Assembly (NCBI GenBank): GCA_964034945.1
Contig: OZ035963.1
Span: forward strand, 39,128,361 to 39,192,360
Direction: 5' to 3'
Origin: Chrysopilus asiliformis
Taxonomy: Eukaryota > Arthropoda > Insecta > Diptera > Rhagionidae
DNA: 64,000 bases
The notes under the pieces: model-generated
The model's database searches: none
Seen by the model: the letters and a program-made list of their open reading frames with translations, nothing else
Told to the model about the DNA's origin: nothing
In this document: positions 45,438-57,229 of the stretch, piece by piece
Layout of the letters: every line of letters starts with the position of its first letter
How positions within the stretch are numbered: position 1 is the first letter of the stretch
Position numbers and translations under genes: made by a program

Positions 45438-47324
45438 TCTATATATTTAAAAGGCAAAGCGATTTTGTTTGGATTTCTTTCCGCAGAGCTCCAGCGGCTC
45501 CAATTTTGATGATTCTTTTTTTTTAAATGAAAGCTCTATAGATATGTCCGTTTTACTTTTTTTCAATTTTTAATAATAATTTTTTAGTTATTTGCCTTTC
45601 AAAATTATAAATATGCCGCTAACTAAGTCTTCAATGTTAAAACGACATTTCGTACTGTTCGATTAGTGCAGTGAGTTAGAAGTTGGACTACCATGCGCCA
45701 GGCACCGGTTCGATTCCTATCGGTGACAAAATTCTTTTTTTTCTTTTCAAATTCTTTTTTGTTGATTTATTTACTTTTTTTAATATTTTATTACTTAATT
45801 TATCTTTAAGTTTACATTTTTACTCCTGAATAAGTGTTAGACTACAATGCGCCAGATGTGCGGGTTCGATTCCGAGTGGTGACAAAATGTTTTTTTTTTA
45901 ATTTTTTTTTGACCTTAAATTACTTATTTTATTTATATTATACTTCTTTAGGCGCGTTGGGCGATTTTTGGATGGGTAAAATCTCATGAGTTCGCGTCAC
46001 CGATATGCTAATTTAACAGCTTAAGAATGCTGATTTGCTTTCATTTGATTTTTTTATACAGAAAAAATCGATTTTTTTTGGAAAATATACAGCAAAAGAA
46101 AAAATTACACAGAAAATTTCTGAACAGCACGTGGCATTCTTATACAGAAAAAATTAAATATCTCTAGCTATTTGTTGTATAAGAAAATCATGTGCTGCTC
46201 AGGAATTCAAACCTTAATATGCATATTGACTTTTATTTGAAATTTACTGTTTATTAGCATATATTTTCGAAATTTCAGGTTGAAAAATATATAGGTATAA
46301 ATACACGACAAAATTACCTTACATATATTATTGTTTTCACTTCTGTTGGCAGTCCCCAATGACTGCCTGTTTTTTATTACTTAATTTATCTTTAAAATTT
46401 ATATTCTTACTACTGAATAAGTGTAAACTACATCGCGCCAGGTACGGGTTCAATTCTGAGCGGTGGCAAAATATTTTTTTTTTTTTTTGTTGAAATTGAG
46501 TCTTTATTGGAACAAGTGAAAACCATCTGCTCTATATATAAAATCGTTTAACCTGACGCCCAGCCCAAACCCCTGAAGATAGAGACTTGAAACTTTCAGA
46601 ATATGTCCCACCATCGAGATTTTTCGAAATTTTAGCGCTAAGGGGGTGAACGGGGGGTAAAGGGGGTTTGGGTATTTTTAAACCGTGATTTTCGCCATGA
46701 ATCCTGCTCAATAGGAGGCTGAAAAGTATCACTCGGGGGTTTTTGGGGTCGCTGATCCCAGATTTTCAAAATTCAAAACGGAAGGTCCTGTAAGGATAAT
46801 GCAAATGCAAGAAATAACTTTTAGAAAATTATCTTTAGATGTGTCCATTTTACTTTTCCACCAATTTTTAATAATATTTTACTAGATACAGACCCATCGT
46901 TGTCGGGCTAAAGTTTTTTTTTGCACAAAAAACTTCCAGAAATAACTTTTAGAAAATAAACGTGTTCGCTTCAAGACTTTCGGTTTTGAATTTTAAAACT
47001 CTAATACCCAATTAGTTTTTCCAGCCTCCTCATGGGCAAGCTAACTTCAGTCATAAAATATTATCATCACGGACAATGGTGAAAATCTGATCAAAATCGT
47101 TTTCGGTTTATAATTAGTGTCTCTATTTTTGTTTTAAACAGTTTTCACATACAAAAAAAAAACACAAAAATCACAAAGAAAAATTTTTTTTAACTAAATG
47201 AAAAAAAAAATTAAATGAAAAAAAAAACAAAACCTTGGCACCAGCAACCCTGGCTCGAGCATGGGTATTTTACCCCTTCATTAAACGCCCAGCTGCGATC
47301 CGTGTTGTTAAGATCGAAGACTCA
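45438..47324 (+). mobile_element. Helitron-like unit C
   Basis: Starts like A and B and carries the same tRNA-like modules, but has no mini-me-like insert. It continues about 550 bp past the point where A and B end. That extension (ctagatacagacccatcgtt region) recurs after unit E. Confidence 0.7.
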
Positions 47325-47567
47325 TCTATATATTTAAAAGGCAAAGCGATTTTGTCTGTATTTCTTTCGACACCAGCTTAGAATCGATTTTGATTATTCT
47401 TTTTTTAAAGGAAAGCTCTCTATCTGTAGATGTGTCCACTTTACTTTTTTCCCATCTATATAATAAAAACTGTAAAGGGGACAATTTTTGTAATTTTGGA
47501 TTTTCTCAAAAATATTGACATACATTGATGTATTTGGTCGTATAATACTGATGCCAAAAATGACATT
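47325..47567 (+). mobile_element. Helitron-like partial unit D
   Basis: Another TCTATATATTTAAAAGGC start after A, followed 128 bp later by a second Helitron-like start, A|TCTATATAATAAAAACTG. It is cut by an inverted mini-me-like repeat. Confidence 0.65.
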
Positions 47568-47765
47568 TTTATACCCGTATGGTGAAACCAAAGGGTATAT
47601 TAACTTTGCCTTACCGTTTGTGACGCCACGACCCCGTCATCACACATAAAAATGTATTACACCAGTGTGTTTAGAATGATAAAAAAATTGAATTTTGCAT
47701 GTCCGTCCATCCGTCCGTCCGTCTGTCCGTCTGTGGCGAGTATTGCGAGCGCACGGATTTATCTA
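47568..47765 (-). repeat. mini-me-like repeat, partial, inverted
   Basis: Starts tatacccgtatggtgaaacc and runs into (GTCY)n at 47700-47733, then is cut by a hAT terminus at 47767. Confidence 0.7.
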
Positions 47766-47766
47766 G

Positions 47767-48326
47767 AGCAGTGGTTCCCAAAGTGGTCCCTACGGACCCC
47801 CAGGGGTCCCCGGGATCATCCAGGGGGTCCGTGGAAAATTAAAATTGATTTGGGGGTCCCTGAACAACGTCAGGCGGTCCGCGCAAGGTTTAATATAAAA
47901 TAAAAAAATTGTGACACATTTTTATTAATATGGAAGTTAAAATAAATAACAGAAGCTGTTGATTGCTTTTCCGTCTTCCTATTTGGTAGAACGTAGATTC
48001 AGTGCCGTTATGAGCCTCATCACAAAAAAAAGAAACCGACTAGAAATTAGTACTCATGGGGATTTGCGGTTGCTACTCACAAACATTGAGCCGAACATAA
48101 ATACACTCATAACATCCCATCAGGTTCATCCAAGTCATTAATTTTTTTTGCATTTTAAAACAAAAGTTATAATTTAAATAAATACTTCTTCAACAAAATG
48201 TTTAATTTATATTTTATTTTTACGTTACCATTTACCATTCAAGACATCAAAGTTAAATTTGTAATTTTTCTATTAAACATTTATGTAGTTTTTCACCCAG
48301 GGTCCGTGGGCAAGTTTTGACTATGA
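47767..48326 (+). mobile_element. hAT remnant with C-terminal dimerisation frame
   Basis: Begins cagtggttcccaaagtgg, a classic hAT terminus. The frame 47959-48141 reads FPSSYLVERRFSAVMSLITK, then KRNRLEISTHGDLRLLLTNI, as in ZBED5/SCAND3-type hAT proteins. The right part (gggtccgtgggcaagttt) is cut by a mini-me-like repeat. A second, inverted copy of its right part is at 49057-49320. Confidence 0.8.
47959..48141 (+). pseudogene. hAT transposase C-terminal fragment (ZBED5-like)
   Basis: About 60 residues holding S-S-x-L-V-E-R-x-F-S and K-K-R-N-R-L-E, then NIEPNINTLITSHQVHPSH to a natural stop. This is the end of a hAT dimerisation domain; nothing upstream remains. Confidence 0.8.
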
Positions 48327-48775
48327 ACATAACAAAAGCTATAATTGCCAATCTGGCAATCATTGGAGACCCGTATGGTGATATTCGTATTAAAATTCGA
48401 GCAATTGTATGAAAATTCCTCTTTGAAGTAAAACTTTTCAATAAGATTTTTTTAAATTTATTCCAATCGGATTTTGAGTTATGGGAGTTTTATGTAGAAT
48501 CATATCCTAAAAAACTTTTGTGATAAGATGCACCGTTTTTTAGATATTCACAAAAAACATTTTCGTTCGTATGGGGGGCATCCTCCTAATGGTCAATTTT
48601 TGCACATTAACGAACTTAGCCTCGCAGTTTACAGAAAACAGATCTGCGTAAAATATCAAGTCTCTAGCTCAATCCGTGCGCCCGCAATCCGCGCCAAAAA
48701 CGGACGAACGGACGGACGGACGGACATGCAAAAATTAAATATTTTTGTCATTCTAAACACACTGGTGTAATTCCC
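48327..48775 (+). repeat. mini-me-like repeat, copy 6
   Basis: aacaaaagctataattgcc through (GGAC)n at 48709-48724 to the acactggtgtaatt block. It forms the inner part of an inverted duplication with 48776-49056. Confidence 0.75.
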
Positions 48776-49056
48776 TCATGTACCCCTCATACGAACGAAA
48801 CCGATTTTTGCGAATATCTTGGAAACGGTGCATCTTATCACAAAAGTCCAAGAACAAAAGTTTTTTAGGATATGATTCTACATAAAACTCCCATACATCA
48901 AAATCCAATTGGAATAAATTTGAAAAAATCTTATTGAAAAGTTTTACTTCAAAGAGGAATTTCCATACAATAATTGTTCGAATTTTAATACGAATATCAC
49001 CATACGGGTCTCCAATGATTGCCAGATTGGCAATTATAGCTTTTGTTATGTTCATA
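48776..49056 (-). repeat. mini-me-like repeat, partial, inverted
   Basis: Reverse-complement copy lacking the (RGAC)n part, joined head to tail with 48327-48775. Confidence 0.75.
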
Positions 49057-49320
49057 GTCAAAACTTGCCCACGGACTCTGGGTGAAAAACTACATATGTA
49101 AATGTTTAATAGAAAAATTACAAATTTAACTTTGATCTCTTGAATGGTAAATGGCAACGTAAAAATAAAATATAAATCAAACATTTCTTTTTTTTTGTGA
49201 TGAGGCTCATAACGGCACTGAATCTACGTTCTACCAAATAGGAAGACGGAAAAGCAATCAACAGCTTCTGTTATTTATTTTAACTTCCATATTAATAAAA
49301 ATGTGTCACAATTTTTTTTA

Positions 49321-51397
49321 TCTATATATTTAAAAGGCAAAGCGATTTTGTATGGATTTCTTTCGACAGAGCTCCTGGAGTTCCTATTGAACCGATTTTG
49401 ATGATTTTTTTTTTAAATGAAAGCTCTATAGCTGTAGATATGTCCGTTTTACTTTTTTCCCCATTTTTAATAATACTTTATTAGTAATTTGCCTTTCAAA
49501 ATTATAAATATGCCGCTAACAAAGTCTTCAATGGTAACACGACATTTCGTACTGTTCGATTAGTGCAGTGAGTTAGAAGTTGGACTACCATGCGCCAGGC
49601 CCGGGTTCAATTCTTATCGATGATAAATTCTTTTTTTTTTTTTCTTTTCAAATTTTTTTTTTGATTTTTTTACTTTTATTAATATATTATTACTTAATTT
49701 ATCTTTAAGTTTACATTTTTACTCCTGAATAAGTGTTAGACTACAATGCGCCAGATGTGCGGGTTCGATTCCGAGTGGTGACAAAATATTTTTTTTTAAT
49801 TTTTTTTTTTCCTTAAATTATTTATTTTACTTATATTATACTTCTTCAGGCGCGTTGGGCGATTTTTGGATGGGTAAAATCTTATGAGTTCGCGTCACCG
49901 ACATGCTAATTTAACAGCTTAAGAATGCTGATTTGCTTTCATTTGATTTTTTTATAAAGAAAAAATCGATTTTTTTTGGAAGACAGTACAGAGCAAAATA
50001 AAATTAGCGAGGAAATTTCTGAATAGCACATAACTTTCTTACACAATAAAAAAACGATTTTTTTTTTGGAAAATATCATACAGCACAATAAAATTAAACA
50101 GAAAATTTCTGAACAGCACGTGGCATTCTTATACAGAAGAAATTAAATATCTCTAGCCATTTTTTGTATAAGAAAATCATGTGCTGCTCAGGAATTCAAA
50201 CCTTAATATACATAATTGACTTTTATTTAAAATTTACTGTTTATTAGCATATATTTTCGAACTTTCAGGTTGAAAAATATATACGTATAAATACACGACA
50301 ATATAATTATTACCTTACATATATTATTGTTTTCATTTCTGTTGGCAGTCCCCAATGACTGCAGTTTTTTATTACTTTATTTATCTTTAAAATTTATATT
50401 CTTACTACTGAATAAGTGTAAACTACATCGCGCCAGGTACGGGTTCAATTCTGAGCAGTGGCAAAATATTTTTCTTTGATTTTTTTTTTTTGTTGAAATT
50501 GAGTTTTTTAAACGTAAAATTAAAAATATATGTTACGCATCGTCTTTTATTGGAAAAAGTGAAAACCATCTTCTCTATATATAAAATCGTTTAATCTGAC
50601 GCCCAGCCCAAACCCCCGAAGATAGAGACTTGAAACTTTCACAGTATGTACCAACCATTGCGTAGGCGCTCACTAAGGCGAGATTTTTCGAAATTTTAGC
50701 GCTAAGGGGGTGAACGGGGGGTAAAGGGGGTTTGGGTGTTTTTAAACCGTGATTTTCGCCATGAATCCTGCTCAATAGGAGGCTGAAAAGTATCACTCGG
50801 GGGTTTTTGGGGTCGCTGATCCCGAATCCGGTGTTAGATTTTCAAAATTTAAAACGGAAGGTCCTGTAAGGATAATTAATGCAAGAAATAACTTTTAGAA
50901 AATTATCTTTAGATGTGTCCATTTTACTTTTCCACCAATTTTTAATAATATTTTACTAGATACAGACCCATCGTTGTCGGGCTAAAGTTTTTTTTGCACA
51001 AAAAACTTCCAGAAATAACTTTTAGAAAATAAACGTGTTCGCTTCAAGACTTTCGGTTTTGAATTTTAAAACTCTAATACCCAATTAGTTTTTCCAGCCT
51101 CCTCATGGGCAAGCTAACTTCAGTCATAAAATATTATCATCGCGGACAATGGTGAAAATCTGATCAAAATCGTTTTCGGTTTATAATTAGTGTCTCTATT
51201 TTTGTTTTAAACAGTTTTCACATACAAAAAAAAAAACACAAAAATCACAAAGAAAAAAATTTGTTTTAACTAAATGAAAAAAAAATTAAATTAAAAAAAC
51301 AAAACCTTGGCACCAGCAACCCTGGTTTCGAGCATGGGTATTTTACCCCTTCATTAAACGCCCAGCTGCGATCCGTGTTGTTAAGATCGAAGACTCA
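49321..51397 (+). mobile_element. Helitron-like unit E
   Basis: TCTATATATTTAAAAGGC after A at 49320. Same modules as unit A with two cgatttttt subrepeats, plus the extension seen after unit C. No mini-me-like insert. More diverged from A and B than those are from each other. Confidence 0.7.
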
Positions 51398-51648
51398 TCT
51401 ATATATTTAAAAGGCAAAGCGATTTTGTATGTATTTCTTTCGACACAGCTCCAGCTTAGAATCGATTTTGATTATTCTTTTTTTAAAGGAAAGCTCTCTA
51501 TCTGTAGATGTGTCCACTTTACTTTTTTCCCATCTATATAATAAAAACTGTAAGGGGGACAATTTTTGTAATTTTGGATTTTCTCAAAAATATTGGCATA
51601 CATTGATGTATTTGGTCGTATAATACTGATGCCAAAAATGACATTTTT
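51398..51648 (+). mobile_element. Helitron-like partial unit F
   Basis: Closely matches 47325-47567, including the second start A|TCTATATAATAAAA at 51533, and is likewise followed by an inverted mini-me-like repeat. This indicates a segmental duplication of the C-D and E-F blocks. Confidence 0.7.
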
Positions 51649-52170
51649 ATACCCGTATGGTGAAACCAAAGGGTATATTAACTTTGCCTTACCGTTTATA
51701 ACGCCAAGACCCCGTCATCACACATAAAAATGTATTACACCAGTGTGTTTAGAATGATAAACAAAATTGATTTTTGCATGTCCGTCTGTGGCGCGGATTG
51801 CGGGCGCACGGATTGAGCTAGAGACTTGAAATTTTGCGCAGATCCGTTTTTCGCAAAATGCGAGGCTAAGTTCGTTAATGAACAAAAATGAACCATTAGG
51901 GGGTACCCCCCATACGAACGATAACGTTTTTTGCGAATATCTCAAAAACGGTGCATCTCACCAAAAAAGTGAAAGAACAAAAGTTATTTAGGATATGGTT
52001 CTGCATAAAACTCCCATACATCAAAATCCTATTGGAACAAATTTTAAAAAATCTTATTGGAAAGTTTGACTTCAAACTGGAATTTTGATACAACTGTTCG
52101 AATTTTGATAGGAATATCACTATACGAGTTTCTAATAATTGCCAGACTGGCAATTATAGGTTTTGTTATG
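51649..52170 (-). repeat. mini-me-like repeat, inverted
   Basis: Full-length inverse copy with the (GTCY)n tract nearly gone (only gtccgtctg at 51780). It ends in ggcaattataggttttgtta at 52150-52169. Confidence 0.75.
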
Positions 52171-52523
52171 CTTAAAATTTATGTTTGTCCGTCCGTCTGT
52201 ATGTCGGTCGGTATTTCTGTCTGTTTGACTGAATGTTTGTTCCGGCATCACGCAAAAACGGCGCGGCCGATTTTGATCAAACTTTGCACACAGGTACAGT
52301 TATTGACAGAATAAAGGATATGATTCTTTTTGATGTCAATCCCTGTTTCTTCTGATATCCCTTACTCAAGGGTGTCGGATCCAGTTTAATAGCAACCCCT
52401 TTCCCTCTCTTGAAACCTCTTTATGCGCTTAAGGGTTTCGGATCCGGTTTTCACCATGAGAGAGGTCAGCCCGAAGGGAAAATTTTTGCTCACTAATATC
52501 TACCCCTCCTTTTTATGTATAGC

Positions 52524-53027
52524 TAACGATGGTATCTTTTTTCGTACAAAAAACAGTATATTTCACCTAAAAATTTAAAAAAGTAGTAAATCGATTTGAA
52601 AAAACAGTATTTTTCGCAGTATAAATTTTATTCAATGAAAATTTGTGTCTTTGCTCTTAATTTCGACATTTTTATTCTTTTAAATTAACAATGGAAAGCA
52701 AAATCAAAGTAACGCGGTCTGAAGAAGGATGAATAATGACAAGACAGTAATCGATGGGGAAAGGAAGAAGCGAATCTATATGACATGTTGCCATCAATAC
52801 TTCGCTGTTCGTCGTTTGAATGTATTTACACTTGCCATGTGTTGCCACTGTTTTGTGTTGCCACTGACGCTTTGCATTGCTATTAATAAATTTGAATTCC
52901 GAAACGTTAAAGAATTAAAGTTTTCTGAGTATTTAAATACAGTATTTTGGGGAAAAAAGCAGTAATGCAGTATTGGAGTCTGAAAAACAATATAATACTG
53001 CGAAAAACAGTATAGATACCATCGTTA
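52524..53027. mobile_element. hAT-type MITE, 504 bp, exact 8-bp duplication
   Basis: Ends taacgatggtatc and gataccatcgtta; TGTATAGC at 52516-52523 and 53028-53035. Subterminal aaaaaacagtat motifs repeat on both strands. Confidence 0.9.
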
Positions 53028-53253
53028 TGTATAGCCCTCACCTGCTATCTTCTGCAATTCTAAAGGGATTTGGTGCTTCAATGTATGACATGAATTAAAA
53101 AGAATGACATTTCCCACAATATTGTCTTTCCCCGTGTGGATAACCACCTTTTACCGTTATTGAATATATTGTAAGTAAACAGTACGATTTTGTAATACAC
53201 CGTTGGGTCAAAAAGAAAAATGTCTCTAAAAAAATTTCCCTATTTTGGGAGGC

Positions 53254-53430
53254 CGAAGGCCGAGTAAAGAGGAAGGCGAGAGCTGAAATATATTTAAATA
53301 ATTTTACATAACATCTGCATACATCAAATTCCAACAATTCAAGCGCGAGGGGCGAGGCCGAAGGCCGAGTAGTTGTGGAGGCCGGAGGCCGACGGGGGCA
53401 GGGAGGCCGAAGGCCGACCTGTGGAAGGGG
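53254..53430. repeat. GC-rich gaggccgaaggccga repeats
   Basis: Four to five spaced copies of a 14-15 bp unit lie between 53254 and 53418, in strong compositional contrast to the AT-rich surroundings. They lie in the 3' region of the Helitron candidate. Confidence 0.75.
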
Positions 53431-53466
53431 GATGAACCGCGAAGCGGTTCGGGGCGCAGCCCCTAG

Positions 53467-54888
53467 TTTATTTTTATACTCTTCCTTTTCTTGTAAAGAA
53501 ATTGGAAATTATATTAATCCCTGACCTAAGTGAAGTTCAATATAGCGTAATACTCGACTGATGTATCATGAAATAAAAAAATCGAGATTTTTTCTATTCA
53601 AAAAATTTAATTTTCATTTCTCGAATTGTTAACTTGAAACAAATATTTTAATTTTCTGTGAGTTTGCCTTTTGAATCTTCCTAATATCGTCTTCAAAAAT
53701 TTGAAAATTGCGATAATCCGATTCAGGGTGTGTAATCAATTATTCGGGTTATCGAAATTCTACTGTATTTGTTTCAAAGAAAAAAAATATTTTACATAAA
53801 ACGATAAAATACTTTATCAATATTTGCTTTAATAAACTGCAATTTCCAACAAATAGAAAATTAACCCAAATATTCCATAATATATTTCATTTATAACTTT
53901 CCCAGATGTTAATTCTAATCTATTCTGTTAGTAGTGTGGACGACTAATTTTTGATAGGACCCTATGTCGATCGCACCTTCAGATAAAAAGGGATATGGCT
54001 AAATTTTATGTCAGTATACGATTCTAATTGTTTAATAAGTTTTGTATTGAGACATTCAACACGATACCCGAAACAAATTTTCCGAAATTGAAAACGGATT
54101 CAATGTAACTATCCTTAGTTGATCATTTTTTCGTTCGATTTGTCTAAAAAACAGTAAATACGTTTTTGGCTGCAATGCTTTAAAAGTTTATTTAATTCGT
54201 CGATCTTCTATGTCTTTCCGTATCTCGGGATTAATTGTCGAAAGAATATTTTTTATCCATTTTATTCGTGGCATAGAACCATCACTGATTGCTGTTAAAT
54301 ATTATAAAAACATCTTCAGATGGGGGTTTTCGTGTTTAACACGATGCTAGCACCTGAAGCTTGGAGTCAAGAAAACTGTTCGAGCTTGTCACTTTGCCGT
54401 TAGCTGACTCTGTTACTTGCTGTTCGAGTTTAGCTTTTTCGACTCTTGATGCTAGCATCGCTGCTCCCAGTTCTGGTCCGGGAGCAAATGACACCAAGAA
54501 ACGGTCGGTCGTTATTTTGAATCTCAACAAAGGTTAAGAGCTTTTGTGTGCACAAAAATAATATTAGAAGAAAGGAAATGTGAAAGTTTCGACGGGTAAT
54601 TATTTATCAATCAATATGAGCGATAGATAAATGTTGAAAATTTCGTAGTACAATTTTAACACTAATAATTGTTTCTCTAATTAGAAGTATTCGAAAAAAT
54701 TGCGTTAATAGTGTAGAAAATCTAAATTATTCATAAAAACTACTGCACTTTTGTTTTCGGCTAAAGCTTTGTGCCGAAAATTGAACTGGTGCACACAATC
54801 GGCATCTAAATAATTCTTTTTTCATAAATCTAGCATTTTGGCAAAATCATGGACAGAATTCGACAGATTGAGAAAGCAGATTAAGAAA
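53467..54888. other. no gene recognised
   Basis: AT-rich. A small inverted-repeat segment at about 54340-54475 has gatgctagca at both ends. The minus-strand frame over it (54336-54530) is its translation and was not accepted as a gene. Confidence 0.35.
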
Positions 54889-55050
54889 CATAACAAAAGC
54901 TATAATTGCCAATCTGGCAATCATTGGAGTATGGTGATATTCGTATCAAAATTCGAACAGTTGTACCAAAATTCCACTTTGAAGCCAAACTTTCCAATAA
55001 GATTTTTTTTAATTTTTTCCAATCGGATTTTGATGTATGGGAGTGGCAAA
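54889..55050 (+). repeat. mini-me-like repeat, 5' part only
   Basis: aacaaaagctataattgcc to gatgtatgggagt, with a short internal loss; the rest is missing. Confidence 0.7.
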
Positions 55051-56039
55051 ATACCCAATATGCATAATACGAACGGGCGATTTTTTCAATTTTTTTATAT
55101 AAGGTGTAACGAAATAAAAAATAAGGTGTAACGTTATAACCTAACGGTAAGAAATTTTTTTCGGTACACAACCAAAAAACGTAACAAAAAAAATCAATTT
55201 CGTTACATAACAAAATGTATAACGTCACGATTTTTTTACCGTTTTCCATTGCTTGAAATGATTGCCAAAATAACTGAATTTCGTTCAAATCATTAAAAAA
55301 CTCATGTCTGAGGTATTAAAAAATTTATAAGACCGAAGTTGTTTTAATACATTAAAAAAGTGTTTACAATTTGGTGAAAAAATTGTTCTAGGCCAGTTAG
55401 AACTATTTTAATGGGATTGAATAGACTGTCCCTGCCCAGTAGGACAATCTATTAAGTGAGTTTCTTAATTCCCTAGATCAGGTCTGTCCAACTCGCGGTG
55501 CGCGTGCGGTTCGTCGAGTATAATTCTGCGGCCCGCGGGATTCAACACGATTTCACAATATGTTGCATTATTTTTGTTTTTAGTGTAATGTATTGTGACA
55601 CAAATTAATCCTAATAGGCGATGCACCACACGGCAGTGGAATGCAAATTTAATGAGAATTTTACTAGAGGTTGTGCCCCGAATCACATCGCGGTTCATTT
55701 CTGTCCTCACAGGTCGGCTTTCGCCCTCACATCATACGCGCGTTTATGATGGGGGACATTTAAACTCTTGATTGTTGTTTTCACGATATATTAAACGCAA
55801 CTAAATTCACAGCGATTACTTACTATTATTTATTACAAATTATTGCTTATTTTACAATTTGGATAAAGATACAAAAAAATAAATAGTTTGCTTCTTAATG
55901 GTACTGGAATTACCACACGTTTCCCGGTGAATATTGAAGTATATTAGAACAATGGAAGTGAATATTAAAGTATATTAAAACACGATATATTTCGACGTGA
56001 TCGATGGATCGTTGACCGCATGATGAATTTATGACCGCA
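55051..56039. other. no gene; dispersed repeat
   Basis: Contains the agactgtccctgcccagtag repeat (about 55330-55480; also at 33150 and 59380). A GC-richer block near 55490-55730 beginning caggtctgtccaactcgcgg may be a hAT terminus, but no partner end was found. Confidence 0.45.
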
Positions 56040-56461
56040 TGAAGTAATATTTAACAAATCCATCAGTGAAGGCAAATTTCCAGATGTGTGGAAATTATCG
56101 GAAATCATTGCTATTCATAAAAAAGCAGTATTAATGAAGCATTGAATTATCGCCAAATTAGTATCTTATAAGGATTCAATATGACCTTCGAATGCCTAAT
56201 GCACCAAAGCATGTACACTGGTTTTTTTGTACATTTGATCAAACAACAACACAGATTTATCAAGAGAAAATCGACGACACGCAATTTGCTTGAATTTATA
56301 AATTATATTGCCAAATCACTCGATTCCCATGGTAAAGTAAATACCATATATACAGAATTTTCTAAAGGATTTGACAGTGTAATTCACAATATTCTTATAG
56401 CTAAAATGGCTAAATATCGATTGTCTTTGTCGGCTTTTTGAGTGGTTGAAATCTTAGTTAA

Positions 56462-56666
56462 CCCTTAGAGGCACAGAAAAATAGCAAATATTTTCACCCT
56501 TCCGGCACTCGAAAAAATTTTTTTTTTTGATTTTTTTAGTGGTACCATTTTAAAGTATCATACGGCAATGAAAGACGGTTTAATTGGTGGTACCATTTTG
56601 ATACCACCGTACAGTATTTGTTACAAAAAAGGTGGTACATCGCGTGTACCACCAAGCCTTTAAGGG
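56462..56666. mobile_element. TTAA-flanked MITE, 205 bp
   Basis: TTAA at 56458-56461 and 56667-56670; ends cccttagaggc and gcctttaaggg. Internal ggtaccattttra and ggtggtacat repeats. Inserted in the LINE fragment. Confidence 0.85.
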
Positions 56667-56721
56667 TTAAAAGGAAGACAGACGTGTGCAATTTTTAATG
56701 GATGTGTATCTTTGTGTTTAA

Positions 56722-57023
56722 GCATAGTTTAACTATAGTTAGGAAACCTAGGGATTTTTCCGTGTACCTACGTTGGAGTAAAGATAACCGATATACTCGT
56801 GGACGCGGTTTTTCTTTCTTTCCTATGCGTAAATTACCAACAAAACACAACACATGTAAAACCTAGCCACATTTTTATACACCACCAACACATGCAATCT
56901 TCCGACAATCTTCCGCTGTAAGAAAGAAAGAAAAACCGCGTCCACGAGTATATCGGTTATCTTTACTCCAACGTAGGTACACGGAAAAATCCCTAGGGTT
57001 CCTCACTATAGTTAAACTATGGT
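56722..57023. mobile_element. TTAA-flanked palindromic element, 302 bp
   Basis: TTAA at 56718-56721 and 57024-57027; ends gcatagtttaactatag and ctatagttaaactatggt. Arms of about 100 bp pair almost perfectly (for example 56741-56821 with 56922-57003). Inserted in the same LINE fragment. Confidence 0.85.
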
Positions 57024-57229
57024 TTAAGTCCAGACTCAAGTATACCACAGGGTTCAACACTGGGACCGCTATTATTTGATTCTTGGTTTAAAAAATAAGT
57101 AAAAAAGTGTAATTGGAATGTTTTCTGTACTTTAGCTCAATAAATAAATATCGCAGCTGTTCGCGAACTGTTTGTTTGTGTTTACGTGTCATTAGATACT
57201 TGATTAAGTTACAGAAAATATCGTGTGAA

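Larger units (their letters stand above)
51533..53466 (+). mobile_element. candidate nonautonomous Helitron
   Basis: 5' end TCTATATAATAAAAACTG after A (51532). 3' end CTAG at 53463-53466 before T. Just inside it lie two hairpins: aaccgc-gaa-gcggtt (53435-53449) and ggggc-gca-gcccc (53451-53463). These are the Helitron end rules (5' TC, hairpin, 3' CTRR, A^T target). Inside are a mini-me-like repeat (51649-52170), a (GTCY)n block, a hAT MITE (52524-53027) and repeated gaggccgaaggccga. No Rep/helicase. Confidence 0.65.
56040..57150 (+). pseudogene. non-LTR reverse transcriptase fragment split by two MITEs
   Basis: Blocks in order: ISEGKFPDVWKLSEIIAIHK, QHRFIKRKSTTRNLLEFINY, IYTEFSKGFDSVIHNIL, a LFEWLKS block, then after two insertions the sequence around 57040-57075 that fits VPQGSTLGPLLF. 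An (aaat)n-type tail is near 57140-57150. Stops and frame changes are many. Same LINE style as 13952-15720. Confidence 0.7.

Noticed and set aside
54336..54530. 64-codon minus-strand frame with AAMLASRVEKAKLEQQV
   Set aside because: It looks helical, but it spans a small inverted-repeat segment and has no neighbours or homologue I recognise.
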